A DNA stretch of 64,000 bases from Spongiactinospora sp. TRM90649. GTDB lineage: Bacteria; Actinomycetota; Actinomycetes; Streptosporangiales; Streptosporangiaceae. Positions within the stretch are counted from its first letter, which is position 1; each line of letters begins with the position of its first letter. Where the stretch lies: positions 124,001 to 188,000 of the forward strand of contig NZ_JARLTC010000012.1 of the NCBI RefSeq assembly GCF_029382225.1, given 5' to 3'. The notes under the pieces were generated by a model, which was not told the origin of the DNA, ran no database searches, and saw only the letters and a program-made list of their open reading frames with translations. Positions 40,893-48,820 of the stretch are shown in pieces. Made by a program: the position numbers and the translations under genes.

Positions 40893-42064
40893 GCGTCCTC
40901 CCTGCCGAGGATCATCGTGGCGGCGCGCATCCGGGTGCCCAGGTCGCCGCCGTTGCCGTGGACGAGCGCGAGTTCGCAGTCGTCGAGTTGCACGCCCGGG
41001 TTCGCCTCGCCGCGAAGCTGCCGGACCGCTTCAATGATCTTGGTGATGCCGCCCCGGTGGCCGGGGTGGTTGTTGGACAGGCCGCCGCCGTCGGTGTTGA
41101 ACGGGAGCCTGCCGTGCGGGGCGACCAGCGCGCCGTCGCTGACGAAGTTCCCGCCCTGGCCCTTCTCGCAGAACCCGAGATCCTCCAGGATCTCCAAGAC
41201 CGTGATGGTGAAGCTGTCGTAGACCGAGACGTAGTCGATGTCCCGCTGGGTGACGCCGGCCTCCTCGAAGGCGCGGGGGCCGGACCACACGGCGGCGGTG
41301 TAGGTGAGGTCGATCCGGCCGCCGTTGACGAGCTTGCCGGACTCGCCCTGGCCCAGGATCTTGACCGACCTGCGGCCCAGGTCCCTCGCGACCTCCGGGG
41401 CGGCCACGATGACGGCCCCGCCGCCGTCGGTGACCACGCAGCAGTCACCCCGGCGCAGCGGGTCCGCGATCATCGGGGACGCGATCACGTCCTCGACGGT
41501 GAGCACCTTGCGCAGGAACGCGTTGGGGTTGTGCGAGGCGTGGATGGTCGCGGCGACCTTGATCTCGGCGAGCTGCTCGCTCGTCGTGCCGTACTCGTAC
41601 ATGTGCCGCTTGGCCGACAGCGCGTACGAGCTGACCAGCCCGGTCACGCCGAACATCCGGCCCTCGAAGCTCTCCTCCGGCGGCACCGGCCCGCCCCCGC
41701 CGGGCTGGATGCCCGTGCGCGGCTTGCCCGCCAGCGCCACCAGCGCCACCTTGCACTTGCCCGCGGCGATGGCCGCCGCGGCGTGGGAGACGTGGTAGAT
41801 CGGCGAGGCCCCGCCGCTCTCCGTCGAGTCCATGTAGGTGAGGTTCCGCAGGCCGAGGTAGTCGGCCATGGATATCCAGCCGCCGCCGTAGCCTGGGGCG
41901 TCGTGGCCGCAGAAGAAGCCGTCCACGTCGTCGAGCGTCAGACCGGCGTCCGCGACGGCGCCGAGCGCCACCTCCGCGTGGATCTGCGCGAGCGACTTGT
42001 CGGGGAGTTCGCGTCCGGGATGCTCGTAGGCTCCGACGATCAGGGGCTTTCCCCGGGTGTTCAT
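40889..42064 (-). CDS. Thiolase-fold lipid-transfer/aldolase-like protein 1 (Ltp2-like)
   Basis: A 391-residue thiolase-superfamily protein of the SCP-x/Ltp type. The position of the thiolase nucleophile reads STESGGASPIYHVSHAAAA, with no cysteine, so classical thiolysis is unlikely. A C-terminal NTDGGGLSNNHPGHRGG segment with the conserved histidine, and VSVYDSFTI with a tyrosine, match Ltp2-type aldolases. With the DUF35 partner it could cleave a beta-hydroxyacyl-CoA to an aldehyde or ketone and a shorter acyl-CoA. Start ATG 42064 overlaps the preceding stop. Confidence 0.85.
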   Translation of the reverse strand: MNTRGKPLIVGAYEHPGRELPDKSLAQIHAEVALGAVADAGLTLDDVDGFFCGHDAPGYGGGWISMADYLGLRNLTYMDSTESGGASPIYHVSHAAAAIAAGKCKVALVALAGKPRTGIQPGGGGPVPPEESFEGRMFGVTGLVSSYALSAKRHMYEYGTTSEQLAEIKVAATIHASHNPNAFLRKVLTVEDVIASPMIADPLRRGDCCVVTDGGGAVIVAAPEVARDLGRRSVKILGQGESGKLVNGGRIDLTYTAAVWSGPRAFEEAGVTQRDIDYVSVYDSFTITVLEILEDLGFCEKGQGGNFVSDGALVAPHGRLPFNTDGGGLSNNHPGHRGGITKIIEAVRQLRGEANPGVQLDDCELALVHGNGGDLGTRMRAATMILGREDA

Positions 42065-44316
42065 CTCATTCCTCTCAACATGGCGTTGTCCCGGCCGAGC
42101 GAGGGCGCCGGGGCCGGGTCCGGTGGCTCGTATCCGCGCAGGCGCAGCGGGAAGCCCTTTCTGCGTGGCACGCCGGGCAGGAACACCCGGCGGCGCTCGA
42201 AGTGCGGGTCGGCCGCCCGCGTGTCCGCCGACAGCACGGGCGCGCAGGTCACCCCGGCCTCGGTGAGTTCGCGCAGGCAGTCCTCCGGAGTGCGCGCGCG
42301 GGTCCAGCCGGTGATCGCCTCGTCGATCTCCCGCCGGTGCTCGTGCCACACCTCGGCCGTCTCGTGCTCGTACCCGGCCGCGCCGACGAGCCTCGCCAGC
42401 GCGGCGCGTTCCGCGCCGGTCCGGCAGACGATCGCGATCCACCGGTCGTCGCCCGCGCAGCGGTAGACGTCGTGCGGGGCGCTGCCGGGACGGCGGTTGC
42501 CGCTGGGGGCCGCGACCGTCCCCGTCTCCAGGTACTGCGCGACGCGGTCGGCGAGCGTCCAGCTCACCAGCTCGCGCTGGGAGACGTCGAGGTGGACGCC
42601 GCGAACGCCCAGGTTCAGGCAGTAGACCACCAGCGCGGCGCCGAACAGCGAGACGATCTGGTCGGGGTAGTTGAGGTCGGCGGACGACCAGACGGGGTCG
42701 CCGTCGTCGTAGCCGGTCACCGAGGCCAGGCCGGACAGCAGGTCGAGGGTGGAACCGTAGGAGCGGCTGTGCGCCTCCGGCCCGGACTGGCCCTGGCTGG
42801 ACAGCGACAGGTAGACCAGGCCGGGGTTGATCTCGCGCAGCGTGGCGTGGTCGATGCCGAGGCGTTCGGTGACCCCGACGGTGAAGTTCTCGATCAGCAC
42901 GTCGGCGCGTGCGACGAGCCGCCGCATCACCTTCAGGTCGTCCGGCGACTTCAGGTCAAGAGTGACGCCGAGCTTGCCGGCGTTGTTCGACTCGAACAGC
43001 GGCGACTCCTCCAGGGCGTCGCCGGAGCCGTCGGCGGACGGCCACAGCCGGAACGGGTCGGGACGGTTCGCCGCCTCGACCTTGATGACCGTCGCGCCGT
43101 AGTCCGCCAGCAGCCGGCCGGTGGCCGCGCCCGCGGTGATCGTGCCCAGGTCGAGCACGGTCACCCCGGCCAGCGGGGCCTCCTTACCGAGCCCGGCCCG
43201 CCGTCGGGACGCCCCCTCGGACGCCGGGGGCGCGTCGCCGAGCCGCGGCGGCGGGCCGCAGCGCCAGCCGAGTCCCTCTGCGGGCACGACCGGGGCGACG
43301 TGCCCGCCGTCCGGCGTGATGAACCCGCGCGCCCGGTACTGCGGCTCCGACACCAGGTCCGCGACGTCGGCGAAGTGGCCGAACGGCAGGCCCGCCCGCT
43401 GCGCCCGCTGGTAGATCTCCCGCATGGGCAGCCCGGCCGCCCACCGCTCGACCACCGGCCACCACTGACCGGCGAGGTCGATCCGGCCGCGATCCTCGCG
43501 CAGCCGCGGGTCGGCCAGCTCCGGATCGCCGACCAGCGCGGCGAACGTCTCCCACTGCGCGGGCTGGAACACCACGCCGATCCAGCCGTCGGCCGCCCGC
43601 AGGATCCGCCAGATCCCGGCGCTCGCGCCGCTACGCCTGGGCAGGTCGCCGGTGTGCGCGTAGGTGACGTCGCTCTTCCAGTCGATGTACGCGGCGACGT
43701 CGCAGAGCGCGACGTCCACGACGTCGCCGCCGGGACGGCGCAGCGCGAGCATCGCCCCGAAGAAGGCGACGAACGCGGCGGCGTGCGCGGTCTGCTCGCC
43801 GCCCAGGCTGAGCGGCGAGCGGGCGGGCTCGCCGACCATCGTGGCCAGCCCGCCGACGCACTCGGCCAGGAAGCTGTCGCCGAACCGGTCGGAGCGGGGG
43901 TCGCCCAGGCCGTACGGGGTGAGGCTCACCACGATCAGGCCGGGGAACTCCGCGCGCAGCCGTTCGGCGGACAACCCGGCGGCTTCGGCGGCGCCGGGGC
44001 CGAGGTCGGTGATCAGGATGTCGGCTCCGGCCAGCAGGCCGGCCGTCCGGGCGCGGCCGTCCGCGCCGGTGAGGTCGAGGGTCACGCTGCGCTTGTCGGC
44101 GTTGAGCGCGGCGAACGTGAAGCCCAGGCCGTCCGCGCCTACGGGCTCCTGCGTCCGCGTCGGATCGCCGCCGGGCGGCTCGCACTTGGTGACGGTGTGG
44201 CCGAACCCGGCGAACAACCGGCCGCAGACCTGCCCGGCGACGCCGCCGGAGATCTCGACCACCCGCAGGACCGGGTCCGGCGCGACGGCGTGCGGGGTCG
44301 GCTCACGGTCCGTCAT
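42061..44316 (-). CDS. Tandem-fused type III (CaiB/BaiF) CoA-transferase
   Basis: A 751-residue protein with two CaiB/BaiF units, about 15-365 and 385-750. The first begins LRVVEISGGVAGQVCGRLFAGFGHTVTKCEPPGGDPTR, the second VTVLDLGTITAGAATGRLLADYGATVIKVEAANRPDPFR, followed by ENFTVGVTERLGIDHATLREINPGLVYLSLSSQG. Single units are about 400 residues and work as interlocked dimers, so a fusion may form an intramolecular ring. The second half looks the better conserved; the first lacks several usual motifs and may be degenerate. It would exchange CoA between an acyl-CoA and the pathway acid. ATGA overlaps at both ends. Confidence 0.88.
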   Translation of the reverse strand: MTDREPTPHAVAPDPVLRVVEISGGVAGQVCGRLFAGFGHTVTKCEPPGGDPTRTQEPVGADGLGFTFAALNADKRSVTLDLTGADGRARTAGLLAGADILITDLGPGAAEAAGLSAERLRAEFPGLIVVSLTPYGLGDPRSDRFGDSFLAECVGGLATMVGEPARSPLSLGGEQTAHAAAFVAFFGAMLALRRPGGDVVDVALCDVAAYIDWKSDVTYAHTGDLPRRSGASAGIWRILRAADGWIGVVFQPAQWETFAALVGDPELADPRLREDRGRIDLAGQWWPVVERWAAGLPMREIYQRAQRAGLPFGHFADVADLVSEPQYRARGFITPDGGHVAPVVPAEGLGWRCGPPPRLGDAPPASEGASRRRAGLGKEAPLAGVTVLDLGTITAGAATGRLLADYGATVIKVEAANRPDPFRLWPSADGSGDALEESPLFESNNAGKLGVTLDLKSPDDLKVMRRLVARADVLIENFTVGVTERLGIDHATLREINPGLVYLSLSSQGQSGPEAHSRSYGSTLDLLSGLASVTGYDDGDPVWSSADLNYPDQIVSLFGAALVVYCLNLGVRGVHLDVSQRELVSWTLADRVAQYLETGTVAAPSGNRRPGSAPHDVYRCAGDDRWIAIVCRTGAERAALARLVGAAGYEHETAEVWHEHRREIDEAITGWTRARTPEDCLRELTEAGVTCAPVLSADTRAADPHFERRRVFLPGVPRRKGFPLRLRGYEPPDPAPAPSLGRDNAMLRGMR

Positions 44317-45125
44317 CCCCGCCCGTCCTCGTCGGGACGGCCGACCGCGCGTCTGTGCGTCGCGTGCGGGTCGTCGAGCACGTCCGTGCGCGCCTGGATC
44401 TGCACGCGGACGCTCTCGCCGTACTGCAACGCGGTGGTCCAGTCGGAGATGTGCATCGGGATCTCGCGCAGCGCCCGCTTGGCCCACGCCAGGGTGACGG
44501 CGTTGTGCCGGGCGATGCGGCCGGCCAGGTCGAGCGCGGCGGTGTCCAGTCGGCCTGCGGGCACCGCCAGGTTCACCAGGCCCCACTCCGCCGCCGTGCT
44601 GCCGTTCACCGGCTCGGCCGTCAGCACCATCCAGGCGGCCCGCTTGGGGCCGAGCCGGAGCTGCGTCGAGGGACCGGCCAGGCCGGGGTAGAGCCCGAAG
44701 CCGACCTCGGGCATGCCGATCGGCGCGTCCTCGGCGGCGATGGCGAGGTCGCTGGAGTTGATCAGGGTGAGCCCGCCGCCGAGCGCGAAGCCGTTCACCG
44801 CCGCGATCACGATCGCCGGGTGGTTGCGGATCCGCTCCTGCACCGTCAGCCAGCTCGTGCGGCGGCCTTCGGCCTCGTAGTCGGCGTCGGGGTGCTCCTC
44901 GGCGGCCTCCTTGAGGTCCACTCCCGCGCAGAAGGCGGGACCGGCGCCGGTGAGCACGATGACCTTGGCGGTGCCGTGGCAGGCGTCGAGCGCGTCGAGC
45001 AGGGCCGAGCGCGCGGCCCGGCTCATCGCGTTGCGCTTGGCGGGACGGTTGAGCGTGATGCGCGCGACGCCTCCGCCGATGTCCTCGCACAGCACGAGCC
45101 GTTCGGTCGCGGTCGTCTCGCTCAT
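44313..45125 (-). CDS. Enoyl-CoA hydratase/isomerase family protein
   Basis: A 270-residue crotonase. The oxyanion-hole segments are FCAGVDLKEA (about 67-76) and VNGFALGGGLTLINSSDLAIA; the catalytic-glutamate segment reads MPEVGFGLYPGLAGPSTQL, with one of the two usual glutamates (PEV) clear and the other less so, so isomerase or hydrolase activity is possible. It acts on a CoA-bound unsaturated intermediate, presumably giving the beta-hydroxyacyl-CoA for the aldolase-like proteins. Coupled by ATGA to both neighbours. Confidence 0.9.
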   Translation of the reverse strand: MSETTATERLVLCEDIGGGVARITLNRPAKRNAMSRAARSALLDALDACHGTAKVIVLTGAGPAFCAGVDLKEAAEEHPDADYEAEGRRTSWLTVQERIRNHPAIVIAAVNGFALGGGLTLINSSDLAIAAEDAPIGMPEVGFGLYPGLAGPSTQLRLGPKRAAWMVLTAEPVNGSTAAEWGLVNLAVPAGRLDTAALDLAGRIARHNAVTLAWAKRALREIPMHISDWTTALQYGESVRVQIQARTDVLDDPHATHRRAVGRPDEDGRG

Positions 45126-45568
45126 CGGGCGGTGACCTTCCTTTCCATGGAGGGCTGGACGGCGAAGCGCACCACGTGCCTGCCGGTGGCGTCCGGCCCG
45201 AAGACCGCGCGCACGGGCTGGTCCGGTTCCGGCTCCGGCCCGTCCTGGGAGCCGACGAGCGCGCCGACCATGAACGGACCCTCGGTGAGCTTGATGTAGG
45301 CCACCCGGTAGGGGACCTCGTCGGCGAAGGCGGGGAAGTACTTCTGGTGCATCGTGATCCAGGACCAGAGGGTGCCGGTCCCGCTCACGGCCTGCCAGAC
45401 GCAGGCCCGCGAAAGGCATCGGGGGCAGACGGGGGCCTCGGGGAACCGGTGGGTTCCGCACTCGCCGCAGGTCTGCAGCCGGAGTTCTCCGGCGGCGCAG
45501 CCGTCCCAGAATGGTTGGTTATCAGCAGTGATGTCGGGCAACAGCCTGGCGTAGGCCGCCACGTTCAT
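45122..45568 (-). CDS. DUF35 zinc-ribbon/OB-fold partner protein 2
   Basis: A 148-residue protein with zinc ribbon CGECGTHRFPEAPVCPRC (about 34-51) and an OB fold (GTGTLWSWITMHQKYFPAF, PYRVAYIKLTEGPFMVGALV). It resembles the other DUF35 protein of the operon only in layout, so each likely pairs with its own neighbouring thiolase-fold protein. It starts 12 bases after the stop of thiolase-like gene 2. Confidence 0.87.
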   Translation of the reverse strand: MNVAAYARLLPDITADNQPFWDGCAAGELRLQTCGECGTHRFPEAPVCPRCLSRACVWQAVSGTGTLWSWITMHQKYFPAFADEVPYRVAYIKLTEGPFMVGALVGSQDGPEPEPDQPVRAVFGPDATGRHVVRFAVQPSMERKVTAR

Positions 45569-45580
45569 CGGCCACTCCTG

Positions 45581-46711
45581 CTAATCGATCGTGAAGATGT
45601 GCGAGGTGACGATCGGCGACGCGCACATGTACTGGACGGTCCGGCAGCCCTCGACCTGGCGGGCGCCGCCCTCGCCGCGCAGCTGCCGCACGGCTTCGAC
45701 GTGCAGCGCGAAGCCCTGCATGTAGCTCTCGCTGGTGTGTCCGCCGGAGGTGTTCAGCGGGCGTGATCCGTCGATGTCGACGGCGCCGTCGGCGACCCAC
45801 TCCCAGGAGCTTCCTCGCGGCGCGTGGCCGAAGCCTTCGAGGGTGAAAAGAATGGTGGGCAGGAAATTGTCGTAAACCTGCATGCAGTCGATCTGGCCGG
45901 GCCCGATGCCGGTCTCCCGGTAGAGCCTTTCGCCGACCGCCTCGCACGTCGAGAAATAGAAGTCGGGGCTGGTGTAGTGATTGCGCAGTTCGCCCATGCC
46001 CGCGGTTCCCGCGACGCGTACCGGCGTCTTGCGCATCGATCTGGCACGGTCGATCGAGGTGACGATGAAGGCGACCGCGCCGTCGTTGATGATGCAGTAG
46101 TCGAGTTTCCGCAGCGGTTCCGCGATGAACCGCGCGGCGAGGTATTCGTCCCGGTCGATCTCCCGTTGGAAGACCGCGTTGGGGTTGCGCGCGCCGTTGC
46201 GGCGGTTGTTGATGGCGAGGGGGGCGAGGGCGTCGTCCGGTACGCCGTAGAGCTTGCGGTAGCGCTGGTACATCAACGAGACGTAGGCGCCCGTCGAGGT
46301 CATTCCGTACATCGTGTCGTAGGCGGAGGTCGGCCCGCCGTCCTCGCCGCCGTACTTCAACCCGACGGACCTGCCGACGGTGGCGTATACGCAGGCCACG
46401 ACGTCGGCCAGGCCGCTCTGGACGATGGCGCAGGCCTCCTGGAGGGCCACGCCGCTCATCCGGCCGGTGCCCTCCAGGTCATGGACGAACCGGGGGTTCG
46501 TGAGCCCGAGGACGTCGCCCATGCGGCCGTACTTGAGGTTCGTGCACAACAGACCGTCGATCTCGTGTTTGTCGATGCCGCAGTCGTCCAACGCCTCGCG
46601 GAAAGCGTCCGCGGCCAGGCCGTACGGATCTCGCGAGGCGTCTCTTTCCGCGTAGAGCTTGTGAAAGTTGGACGAGCCGACACCCACGATTGCGACGTCT
46701 TTCGCGATCAT
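45581..46711 (-). CDS. Thiolase-fold lipid-transfer/aldolase-like protein 2 (first gene of the catabolic operon)
   Basis: A 376-residue thiolase-superfamily protein. It begins AKDVAIVGVGSSNFHKLY; the nucleophile region is EGTGRMSGVALQEACAIV, again without a cysteine in the thiolase position. The C-terminal LNTSGGHTSESYMQGF has the conserved histidine, and CMQVYDNFLPTILF a tyrosine like that of Ltp2 aldolases. Probably a CoA-thioester aldolase with the DUF35 protein next to it. The TnpB element begins within a few bases upstream of its ATG, so its original leader is lost. Confidence 0.85.
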   Translation of the reverse strand: MIAKDVAIVGVGSSNFHKLYAERDASRDPYGLAADAFREALDDCGIDKHEIDGLLCTNLKYGRMGDVLGLTNPRFVHDLEGTGRMSGVALQEACAIVQSGLADVVACVYATVGRSVGLKYGGEDGGPTSAYDTMYGMTSTGAYVSLMYQRYRKLYGVPDDALAPLAINNRRNGARNPNAVFQREIDRDEYLAARFIAEPLRKLDYCIINDGAVAFIVTSIDRARSMRKTPVRVAGTAGMGELRNHYTSPDFYFSTCEAVGERLYRETGIGPGQIDCMQVYDNFLPTILFTLEGFGHAPRGSSWEWVADGAVDIDGSRPLNTSGGHTSESYMQGFALHVEAVRQLRGEGGARQVEGCRTVQYMCASPIVTSHIFTID

Positions 46712-46836
46712 CTGATGCCTCCGAGGAGACCCCCGCCTTCAGGCAGGGGAGAAAACGGACTACCGCTTCGCGGGGCAGGACGGACAAATCCACCGAATCG
46801 AACAACCGTGCGACTCGTGGCCGGTCGCGCGATACG

Positions 46837-48015
46837 ATGCCAGGCGTGGCGCAGGTCGTGAGGCGGGCCTATAGGTACCGCTTCCACCCGACCCCCGGGC
46901 AAGCCTCCGAGCTTGCCCGGACGTTCGGCTGCGTCCGCCTGGTCTACAACAAGGCCCTGGAAGAACGGACCCGCGCCCACCGGGTGGACGGCCGCCGGGT
47001 CTCCTACGCGGAGTCCTCGGCCATGCTCACCAGGTGGAAACGCGGCGGCGAGTTCGGGTTCCTGTCCGAGGTGTCCTGCGTGCCGTTGCAGCAGGCGCTG
47101 CGGCACCTGCAGGCGGCGTTCGCGAACTTCTTCGCCAAGCGGGCCGGGTACCCGGCGTTCAAGTCCCGCAAGAAGTCGCGGGCATCGGCGGAGTACACCC
47201 GCTCGGCGTTCCGCCGGCGCGACGGGCGGCTGACGCTGGCGAAGATGGACGCTCCGCTGGACGTCCGCTGGTCGCGTCCGCTGCCGGAGGGGGCCGAGCC
47301 GTCCACGGTGACCGTCTCCCGTGATGCGGCCGGACGCTGGTTCGTCTCCCTGCTGGTCGAAGAGGAGATCGCCCCGCTGCCGCCGGTGGAGGCGGCGGTG
47401 GGCGTGGACGTGGGGATCACCGCCCTGGCCACGCTGTCCACCGGGGAGAAGATCCCCAACCCCCGCCACGAACGCCGTGACCGCCGCAGGCTGGCCAAAG
47501 CCCAGCGGGCTCTGGCCCGCAAGGAGAAAGGCTCGAACAACCGGGCCAAGGCCAGGCTCAAGGTCGCGAAGGTGTACGCCCGGATCGCCGATCGCAGCCG
47601 GGATCATCTGCACAAGGTCACCACACGGCTTGTTCGCGAGAACCAAGTGATCGCCGTGGAAGACCTGGCCGTCCGCGACATGGTCAAGAACCGCTCGCTC
47701 GCCCGCGCTGTCGCCGACGCGTCCTGGCGGCAGATGCGGGGCATGCTGGAGTACAAGGCGGCCTGGTACGGGCGCACCCTGGTGGTGGTGGACCGCTGGT
47801 TCCCCTCCTCCAAACTGTGCTCGGCGTGCGGGGCCCTGCGGGAGAGGATGCCGCTGGACGTCCGGGAGTGGATGTGCGCCTGCGGCGCCGTCCATGATCG
47901 GGATGTGAACGCGGCCCGTAACGTGCTCGCCGCCGGGCCGGCGGAGAGTGGAAACGCCTGTGGAGCCGGCGTAAGACCTCAAGAGGAGACCTCCTCGGCG
48001 GGCGGTCGGTGGTGA
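46837..48015 (+). CDS. tnpB: RNA-guided nuclease TnpB (OrfB/IS605)
   Basis: A 392-residue TnpB. The split RuvC active site is complete: D191 in VGVDVGITALA, E275 in VIAVEDLAV and D356 in HDRDVNAARN. The zinc finger is CSACG (328-332) with CACG (347-350). The N-terminal RYRFHPTPGQASELARTFGCVRLVYNKALEERT is typical. TnpB cleaves DNA guided by an RNA made from the right end of its element and next to a short target motif, which helps keep the element at its site. ATG 46837 is used; GTG 46846 is also possible. No lesion is visible, so it may be active. Confidence 0.92.
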   Translation: MPGVAQVVRRAYRYRFHPTPGQASELARTFGCVRLVYNKALEERTRAHRVDGRRVSYAESSAMLTRWKRGGEFGFLSEVSCVPLQQALRHLQAAFANFFAKRAGYPAFKSRKKSRASAEYTRSAFRRRDGRLTLAKMDAPLDVRWSRPLPEGAEPSTVTVSRDAAGRWFVSLLVEEEIAPLPPVEAAVGVDVGITALATLSTGEKIPNPRHERRDRRRLAKAQRALARKEKGSNNRAKARLKVAKVYARIADRSRDHLHKVTTRLVRENQVIAVEDLAVRDMVKNRSLARAVADASWRQMRGMLEYKAAWYGRTLVVVDRWFPSSKLCSACGALRERMPLDVREWMCACGAVHDRDVNAARNVLAAGPAESGNACGAGVRPQEETSSAGGRW

Positions 48016-48054
48016 AGCAGGAATCCCCTCCCTTCAGGAAGGGGAGAAGTCAAC
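47900..48054 (+). ncRNA. Probable TnpB guide RNA (omega/reRNA) scaffold
   Basis: In this family the guide RNA spans the 3' part of tnpB and the right end, and the guide is the flanking sequence just outside. The terminal hairpin at 48025-48044 and the GTCAAC end fit. The guide would begin about 48054 and read into AGCATCAAGCCTTACTGTC. The 5' boundary is approximate. Confidence 0.5.
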
Positions 48055-48081
48055 AGCATCAAGCCTTACTGTCGGCGGCCG

Positions 48082-48762
48082 TCACATGGACGGCCGCTGC
48101 TGTTTCTCAAGAAGCTGCACCGCTTCCAGGGCGGCCTTCGCGGCGGCGCGCACGTGGCGGTGCGCCGCCTCGGCCGCGCGCTCGGGCGAGCGGGCCGCGA
48201 TCGCGTCGGCGAGATCGCGATATTCCCGCGCCGATTCCTCGTGGCGGCCGGGAATGGTCACCGAGAGGCTGCGCAGCGCGTGGATGCGGGTGTGCAGAGG
48301 GGAGAGCATGGAGGCCAGCAGGGAGTTGCGCGCCCCGGCGATGAGCAGTTCGTCGAACTCGTATATGGCCTTCAGTCGCTCGTCGCCGGTGGGTCTCGGC
48401 TGGACCTTCTCCACCAGGGCGGCGACCTCCTCGTCGGTCGCCCGGAGCACGAACAACTCGGCGGCGGCGGGTTCGAGCGCGTCGCGCACCTCGTAGATCT
48501 CGCGCACCTCGGCGATGCCGAGCACGGCGACCCGTACGCCCCGGCTGGGCGACGCCTCGACCAGGCCGAGGGTCTGGAGAAGCCGCATGGCCTCGCGGAC
48601 CGAAGCCCGGCTCACCCCGGTGAGCTCCACCAGCTCACGCTCGGTGAGTTGCCGCCCCGGCGGCAGCAGACCATCGGCGATCGCCCTGCTGATCCGCCGG
48701 ACGACCATCTCCGGCACCGATTCGGTAGGGCGTTCGATGGCCAGGTCGAGCTTCCGGTCCAT
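48082..48762 (-). CDS. GntR/FadR-subfamily regulator (FCD domain)
   Basis: A 226-residue regulator. The winged HTH (about 15-80) has LLPPGRQLTERELVELTGVSRASVREAMRLLQTLGLVEASPSRGVRV. The FCD ligand domain (about 90-215) has EIYEVRDALEPAAAELFVLRA and the metal-binding histidines in SPLHTRIHALR and AAHRHVRAA. FadR-type proteins sense organic acids or acyl-CoA. A perfect palindrome lies 23 bases upstream of its ATG and a related sequence precedes the ABC importer operon, so it probably controls itself, the importer and, through read-through, the catabolic genes. Confidence 0.9.
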   Translation of the reverse strand: MDRKLDLAIERPTESVPEMVVRRISRAIADGLLPPGRQLTERELVELTGVSRASVREAMRLLQTLGLVEASPSRGVRVAVLGIAEVREIYEVRDALEPAAAELFVLRATDEEVAALVEKVQPRPTGDERLKAIYEFDELLIAGARNSLLASMLSPLHTRIHALRSLSVTIPGRHEESAREYRDLADAIAARSPERAAEAAHRHVRAAAKAALEAVQLLEKQQRPSM

Positions 48763-48784
48763 CTCATCTCCTCTGAGTTTGTCT

Positions 48785-48804
48785 GACGTATGTAATCATA
48801 CGTC
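48785..48804. promoter_or_regulatory. Operator and promoter of the GntR gene
   Basis: GACGTATG-TAAT-CATACGTC is a perfect inverted repeat. On the minus strand the right arm forms a -10 box (TATGAT), with TTGACG 18 bases upstream, so a bound regulator would block RNA polymerase. TTTGTCTGAC next to it recurs at 54591. Confidence 0.75.
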
Positions 48805-48820
48805 TGCTGTTAAGAGGTCG

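Larger units (their letters stand above)
46716..48054 (+). mobile_element. IS200/IS605-group element carrying only TnpB (IS1341-like)
   Basis: A left-end hairpin (46731-46749, CCCCGCCTTCAGGCAGGGG) and a right-end hairpin (48025-48044, CCCCTCCCTTCAGGAAGGGG followed by AGAAGTCAAC) bracket a single tnpB gene. There is no tnpA. The right end matches the usual 3' scaffold end of TnpB-associated RNAs. Exact ends cannot be fixed by eye, because this group makes no target duplication. It sits between a FadR-type regulator and the first gene of the catabolic operon. Confidence 0.8.

Noticed and set aside
42202..44691. Long plus-strand open frame (829 codons) opposite the fused CoA-transferase
   Set aside because: Pure antisense shadow; no domain, and the minus-strand gene is clear.
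46731..48044. TnpB end hairpins considered as ordinary terminators
   Set aside because: Their CTTCAG loops, position at both ends and family resemblance mark them as element ends, though they may also affect transcription.
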